DNA from: Pseudobdellovibrio sp.
Lineage (GTDB): Bacteria; Bdellovibrionota; Bdellovibrionia; Bdellovibrionales; Bdellovibrionaceae
Assembly (NCBI GenBank): GCA_025449725.1
Contig: JANWIU010000183.1
Coordinates: 1-10,778, forward strand
Direction: 5' to 3'
Length of the DNA stretch: 10,778 bases
The notes beneath the pieces were generated by a model. The model was not told the DNA's origin, searched no databases, and saw nothing but the letters and a program-made list of their open reading frames with translations. Positions 7,974-10,778 of the stretch are shown here, one piece after another. The translations under genes and the position numbers were made by a program. Positions within the stretch are counted from its first letter, which is position 1; each line of letters opens with the position of its first letter.

Positions 7974-8003
7974 TTGGAACACCCTTTGCTATACCTTGGA
8001 ACA
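7974..8003 (+). repeat. Perfect 8-base direct repeat TTGGAACA around the -10 region
   Basis: TTGGAACA occurs at 7974-7981 and again at 7996-8003, 22 bases apart (about two helical turns), flanking the likely -10 element of the downstream secreted-protein gene. The spacing and placement are those expected of a direct-repeat operator, but no regulator is identified. Chance is possible for an 8-base word. Confidence 0.5.
7987..7995 (+). promoter_or_regulatory. Candidate extended -10 promoter for the DUF4360 gene
   Basis: TGC followed by TATACC gives a TGn-extended -10 element (TATACC at 7990-7995). No convincing -35 sits at the normal distance; TTGGAA at 7974-7979 is only 10 bases upstream, too close. 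Extended -10 promoters can work with a weak -35. Transcription would begin near 8001-8003, giving a short leader that still holds the ribosome site at 8006-8012. Confidence 0.45.
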
Positions 8004-8005
8004 GC

Positions 8006-8012
8006 AGAGGAG
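8006..8012 (+). promoter_or_regulatory. Strong Shine-Dalgarno site
   Basis: AGAGGAG lies 5 bases before ATG 8018. It is the best ribosome site in the window and confirms the start of the secreted-protein gene. Confidence 0.8.
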
Positions 8013-8017
8013 ATTTT

Positions 8018-8899
8018 ATGAAATCGGTAGCAGTTTGGCTCTTGTTAGGTTTGGGATTAAGTGCAAATGCACAGGAAGTTCCGCCTTTCGCAAATATTAC
8101 AAGCGTAGAGTTCCGTGGTACCGGTTGTGACGCTGAATCTGCAAGGGTCTCAATAACACCGGATTTGCAATACATGAGTATTTTATATGATCGCTTTAAA
8201 GCAGAAGTCGGCGCGGGCAGCCCTAATATCAACGCACGAGTTGCTAATAAAAACTGTGTGGTTGTTGTGAAATTTGACTTACCAGCCGGTTGGAGCTTCC
8301 AGTTTGAAGCTGTTGAATATCGTGGCTTCGTCGGTTTACCGAACAATAAAACTATTGCTCAGCAGGTGATTTCAGTTGATACGCCGTCTTCCGGTGGATT
8401 TCAGGGAAGAATGCGTGAGTTCCAGCAAAATGTAATGCGTGGGCCGATGATGGACAACTTTGTAACGGTCTATAGAAGCCCAATTGAAAACGCGCAAATT
8501 CCTGAACAAAATACTCCGGTTCCTGTTGGAAACGGCAAATTCAAAGGTGGCTTTCTTGGAGCTTTATTGAACCAGATGGCTAAAAATCAAGGTAACGGCA
8601 ACGGGCCTGGTCAAGGCGGTGGGCCGGGTAACGGGCATGGGCCCGGTGGTAATGGTAACGGTTTGGGCCCTGGCGGAAACGGCCACGGCATCGGTGGCTT
8701 ACTTAAGCGTATTCGCAAAGGCGATATGTTTGAATGTGTGGACCGTGTTCAGAATGCGACCCTTAGAATTCGCTCCCGTATATCTGTTACGAATGCAGGG
8801 GACCCTTCAAATTCGAGCGCTCAAATTGTGGTCGATTCAACAGATGCAAGTTTCTCACAAAAGCTTAAAATTAACTGGAATAAATGTATTACAAATTAA
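8018..8899 (+). CDS. Secreted DUF4360-family protein with glycine-rich insertion
   Basis: Hypothetical exported protein of 293 residues. Residues 1-18 form a Sec signal peptide: positive Lys2, hydrophobic core VAVWLLLGLGLSA, likely cut after ANA before Gln19; no lipobox. The mature part follows the DUF4360 pattern: ITSVEFRGTGC, a central NKNCVVVVKFDLPAGWSFQ, VEYRGFVGLP, then near the end SSAQIVVDSTD and a closing KINWNKC. Four cysteines (37, 80, 240, 290) are all in the mature chain and could form two disulfides. Unusually, residues 191-227 are a Gly/Asn/Pro/His-rich segment placed between the N- and C-terminal parts of the domain, followed by basic LLKRIRK. Function of the family is unknown. 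It probably has its own promoter (7987-7995) and ends at the terminator 8920-8954. I assign the family by pattern only. Confidence 0.85.
   Translation: MKSVAVWLLLGLGLSANAQEVPPFANITSVEFRGTGCDAESARVSITPDLQYMSILYDRFKAEVGAGSPNINARVANKNCVVVVKFDLPAGWSFQFEAVEYRGFVGLPNNKTIAQQVISVDTPSSGGFQGRMREFQQNVMRGPMMDNFVTVYRSPIENAQIPEQNTPVPVGNGKFKGGFLGALLNQMAKNQGNGNGPGQGGGPGNGHGPGGNGNGLGPGGNGHGIGGLLKRIRKGDMFECVDRVQNATLRIRSRISVTNAGDPSNSSAQIVVDSTDASFSQKLKINWNKCITN
8588..8698 (+). repeat. Degenerate coding repeat giving a Gly/Asn/Pro/His-rich segment
   Basis: This stretch encodes residues 191-227 of the DUF4360 protein, made of imperfect NGxGPG-like units. At DNA level GGTAACGG recurs at least three times in exact or near-exact form, and GGGCCC/GGGCCT words recur. 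It is visibly richer in G and C than the flanking coding DNA. Growth by replication slippage is a reasonable explanation. Confidence 0.75.
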
Positions 8900-8919
8900 G
8901 CAAATAGCTTTTAAAAATG

Positions 8920-8954
8920 GTGCTTTAAGTTTGCGCATAAAGCACTTTGTATTT
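8920..8954 (+). terminator. Rho-independent terminator after the DUF4360 gene
   Basis: GTGCTTTA (8920-8927) pairs perfectly with TAAAGCAC (8938-8945) across a 10-base loop, followed by the T-rich tail TTTGTATTT. It begins 21 bases after the stop codon at 8897-8899. The stem is AT-rich, so strength is moderate. It separates the secreted-protein gene from mutS. Confidence 0.7.
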
Positions 8955-8981
8955 GAAACTCCGGCGTCGTGAAAATAAAAC
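8953..8981 (+). promoter_or_regulatory. Tentative mutS promoter
   Basis: TTGAAA (8953-8958) and TAAAAC (8976-8981) are 17 bases apart, matching -35 and -10 consensus at five and four of six positions. Initiation would fall at or next to the mutS ATG at 8988, implying a leaderless or nearly leaderless message. This agrees with the lack of a Shine-Dalgarno site but rests on a weak -10. Confidence 0.3.
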
Positions 8982-8987
8982 CATTAC

Positions 8988-10778
8988 ATGGCTAAAAAAG
9001 ACGGCGAACTGACTCCGCTCATGAAGCAGTACTGGGATATCAAATCACTACATCAAGATAAAATTTTGTTGTTCAGGATGGGTGATTTTTATGAACTTTT
9101 TTACGACGACGCAGTTAAGGCTTCACCTCTTCTTGGTATTACGCTGACTCAAAGAAACAAAAAATCAGAAGACCAAACGCCAATGTGCGGATTCCCGCAT
9201 CATGCGGTAGCTGGTCCTATCAATAAATTATTAGCCGCCGGATTTAAAGTTGCCATTTGTGATCAAGTGGAAGACCCCGCAACGGCAAAGGGAATTGTCA
9301 AACGCGCCATCACCCGCATTCTGACTCCGGGTATGGTTTACGACAGCGAGACTCTGGATCAAAGCAAAGCCCATTACCTAACGTCGATCGACGACGAGCA
9401 AATCAGTTTTCTGGATACGACAACGGGTGAATGTTTTTATTTTCGATCGCAAAATCTGAATGAAAAAATAAAACTGCTGGAAGTCTTGCCTGTAGCTGAA
9501 TTGGTTGTGGCAGACAAAAATGAAAAGTGGCTGACAACAACACGGCTGTCTGAGCGGATAGTGGTTTCAGAATTTAATGAGAACTTACACAAAATTTCAC
9601 AAACCAATTCTGCTGATAGACTTTTAGCTTATGTAAAGTCTCTTGCTAATGCAGAGCTGATTCAAATTTTACGGCCATTTGTGGAGCGTGAATTCGAGCA
9701 TCGTTTGCATCTTTCGCAAACAACGTTGCGTCACCTCGAAGTTTTTTCAAACTTCAAAGGTGAGTCAAATGGTTCTTTGTACGGGGCTATAAACCGAACA
9801 AAGACTTCGTCGGGTGCGCGCCTATTACGTCAGTGGATGTGCTTTCCGCTTCGAAACAAAAAACTTATTGAATCCCGTTACGACCAAATTGCAAGTTTCC
9901 GTGACCATATGCTGGAACTTAAAAAAGTTCGCGAAGCCCTTGGCGGAATGGGAGACATCGAACGCCGTTTGGGTAAAATTGCTCAACCGCAGTGTAACGG
10001 GCGCGATTTGACCGCCCTGGCAGGGTCGATAGACGCGGGGCTTGCGGCATTAAATTGGTGCGAAACTTTCTTTGTACCTTCGCAACAAATAGACGACTTG
10101 AAAAAAACGGCGCAATTATCAAAGCAAATTTCAGAGCGAATTGTTGAAGACGCCCCACTAAGTGTGAAACAAGGTCACATTATCAAATCCGGCTTTTCTG
10201 CTGAACTTGATGAATTGGTGAACCTATCAACAAATGCTCATTCGCTGATAGAAAACTTAGAGCGAAGAGAAAAGGACCGCACCGGTATTTCATCTTTAAA
10301 AGTCCGCTACAACAATGTCTTCGGTTACTACATTGAAGTAACGAATCTTCATAAAGAAAAAGTACCGTCTGATTACCAGCGAAAACAAACTTTAGCCAAT
10401 GCTGAGCGTTTCTGCACAGAAGAGCTGATCGAGCTCGAAAAGAAAGTTCTCTCGGCTCAAGTTAAGCGTTTTGATTTGGAGTTTGCATTATTTGATCAGC
10501 TTCGCCGCCATGTTCTTGAAAAGGCGCCGGAACTGCTGTCGTTGGCCCAGCTGTGCAGTGAGCTTGATGTGATCAGTTCATTGTCTTGGTTAAGTCTGGA
10601 ACAAAGTTACTGCAGACCGACTATTCGAAATGATCGGCAAATACATCTGGAAAACTGCCGTCACCCTGTGGTTGAGCAATTTACGGGAAGCAGTTTTGTT
10701 CCGAACACTGTTTCGCTGAATAAATCTGAATGCTTACTGCTGACGGGGCCTAACATGGCAGGTAAGTCCACTTTAATG
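8988..10778 (+). CDS. mutS: DNA mismatch repair protein MutS, 3'-truncated by window edge
   Basis: Mismatch-recognition ATPase that binds mispairs and small loops and recruits MutL. The frame is open from ATG 8988 to the window end (597 codons), about 70% of the usual 850-880 residues. An in-frame TAA at 8976-8978 makes ATG 8988 the only sensible start. Domain I carries GDFYELFYDDA with the mismatch-contacting Phe34 and Glu36 (F-x-E), and PMCGFPHHAV. The connector and core follow, including LRHLEVF, RTKTSSGARLLRQWM and GDIERRLGKI. The clamp region has NVFGYYIEVT (Phe445 to Thr452). The ATPase domain begins with CRHPVVE and reaches the Walker A motif GPNMAGKST (587-595) just before the edge. 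Walker B and the C-terminal dimerisation part lie outside. No Shine-Dalgarno site is visible. It stands alone after a terminator, so it is probably transcribed separately. Confidence 0.97.
   Translation, partial: MAKKDGELTPLMKQYWDIKSLHQDKILLFRMGDFYELFYDDAVKASPLLGITLTQRNKKSEDQTPMCGFPHHAVAGPINKLLAAGFKVAICDQVEDPATAKGIVKRAITRILTPGMVYDSETLDQSKAHYLTSIDDEQISFLDTTTGECFYFRSQNLNEKIKLLEVLPVAELVVADKNEKWLTTTRLSERIVVSEFNENLHKISQTNSADRLLAYVKSLANAELIQILRPFVEREFEHRLHLSQTTLRHLEVFSNFKGESNGSLYGAINRTKTSSGARLLRQWMCFPLRNKKLIESRYDQIASFRDHMLELKKVREALGGMGDIERRLGKIAQPQCNGRDLTALAGSIDAGLAALNWCETFFVPSQQIDDLKKTAQLSKQISERIVEDAPLSVKQGHIIKSGFSAELDELVNLSTNAHSLIENLERREKDRTGISSLKVRYNNVFGYYIEVTNLHKEKVPSDYQRKQTLANAERFCTEELIELEKKVLSAQVKRFDLEFALFDQLRRHVLEKAPELLSLAQLCSELDVISSLSWLSLEQSYCRPTIRNDRQIHLENCRHPVVEQFTGSSFVPNTVSLNKSECLLLTGPNMAGKSTLM

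Noticed and set aside
7942..8346. Antisense open frame of 134 codons opposite the DUF4360 gene start
   Set aside because: It runs antisense to a gene with a clear signal peptide, strong ribosome site and family pattern. Its own translation resembles no family I recognise and it covers the promoter region.
8619..8972. Same-strand open frame of 117 codons overlapping the end of the DUF4360 gene and the terminator
   Set aside because: It arises from the GC-rich repeat read in another frame, has no ribosome site and runs through the terminator hairpin.
1..10778. Defence island, mobile element, CRISPR array or RNA gene
   Set aside because: Both strands were read. There are no regularly spaced repeats, transposase or integrase motifs, tRNA-like folds or terminal inverted repeats, and nearly all DNA is accounted for by conserved genes.

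Overview
The window looks like a contiguous piece of a bacterial chromosome with moderate, slightly AT-leaning base composition. Genes are packed tightly, all on the + strand. Mpl together with a cytoplasmic LdcA points to a Gram-negative that recycles meso-diaminopimelate murein. A secreted DUF4360 protein beside these genes makes me favour the Bdellovibrionota (predatory-bacterium relatives), but that placement is an inference from gene content and protein feel, not from any search.

Layout. Positions 1-3625 hold two consecutive de novo purine genes: purL, cut off at its 5' end by the window edge, and purF. Positions 3567-7952 hold ldcA (murein L,D-carboxypeptidase), a beta-lactamase-fold serine hydrolase without a signal peptide, mpl (murein peptide ligase) and a RarD-type ten-helix transporter. 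Each gene from purL to rarD overlaps the next (by 4, 59, 4, 1 and 1 bases), so the six genes read as one translationally coupled transcription unit with no internal terminator. A 65-base gap (7953-8017) carries a plausible extended -10 promoter flanked by a perfect 8-base direct repeat. It leads into a secreted DUF4360 protein with an unusual glycine-rich insertion. That gene ends in a clear hairpin terminator (8920-8954). mutS then starts at 8988 and runs off the 3' edge just after its Walker A motif.

How the genes work together. PurF makes phosphoribosylamine, the first committed purine intermediate, and PurL catalyses the fourth step (FGAR to FGAM, needing PurQ and PurS, presumably upstream and outside the window). 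LdcA trims recycled murein tetrapeptides to tripeptides, and Mpl attaches the tripeptide to UDP-MurNAc, so these two form a direct cytoplasmic murein-recycling pair. The hydrolase between them and the transporter after them have no proven role in that route but are candidates by position. mutS is an independent mismatch-repair gene.

I find no RNA genes, CRISPR arrays, insertion sequences or phage genes, and no gene-free stretch longer than about 90 bases. Most of the window is ordinary housekeeping DNA. The least ordinary points are the recycling module with its unexplained cytoplasmic hydrolase, the eroded second half of PurL, the glycine-rich insertion in the DUF4360 protein and the direct repeat around its promoter.
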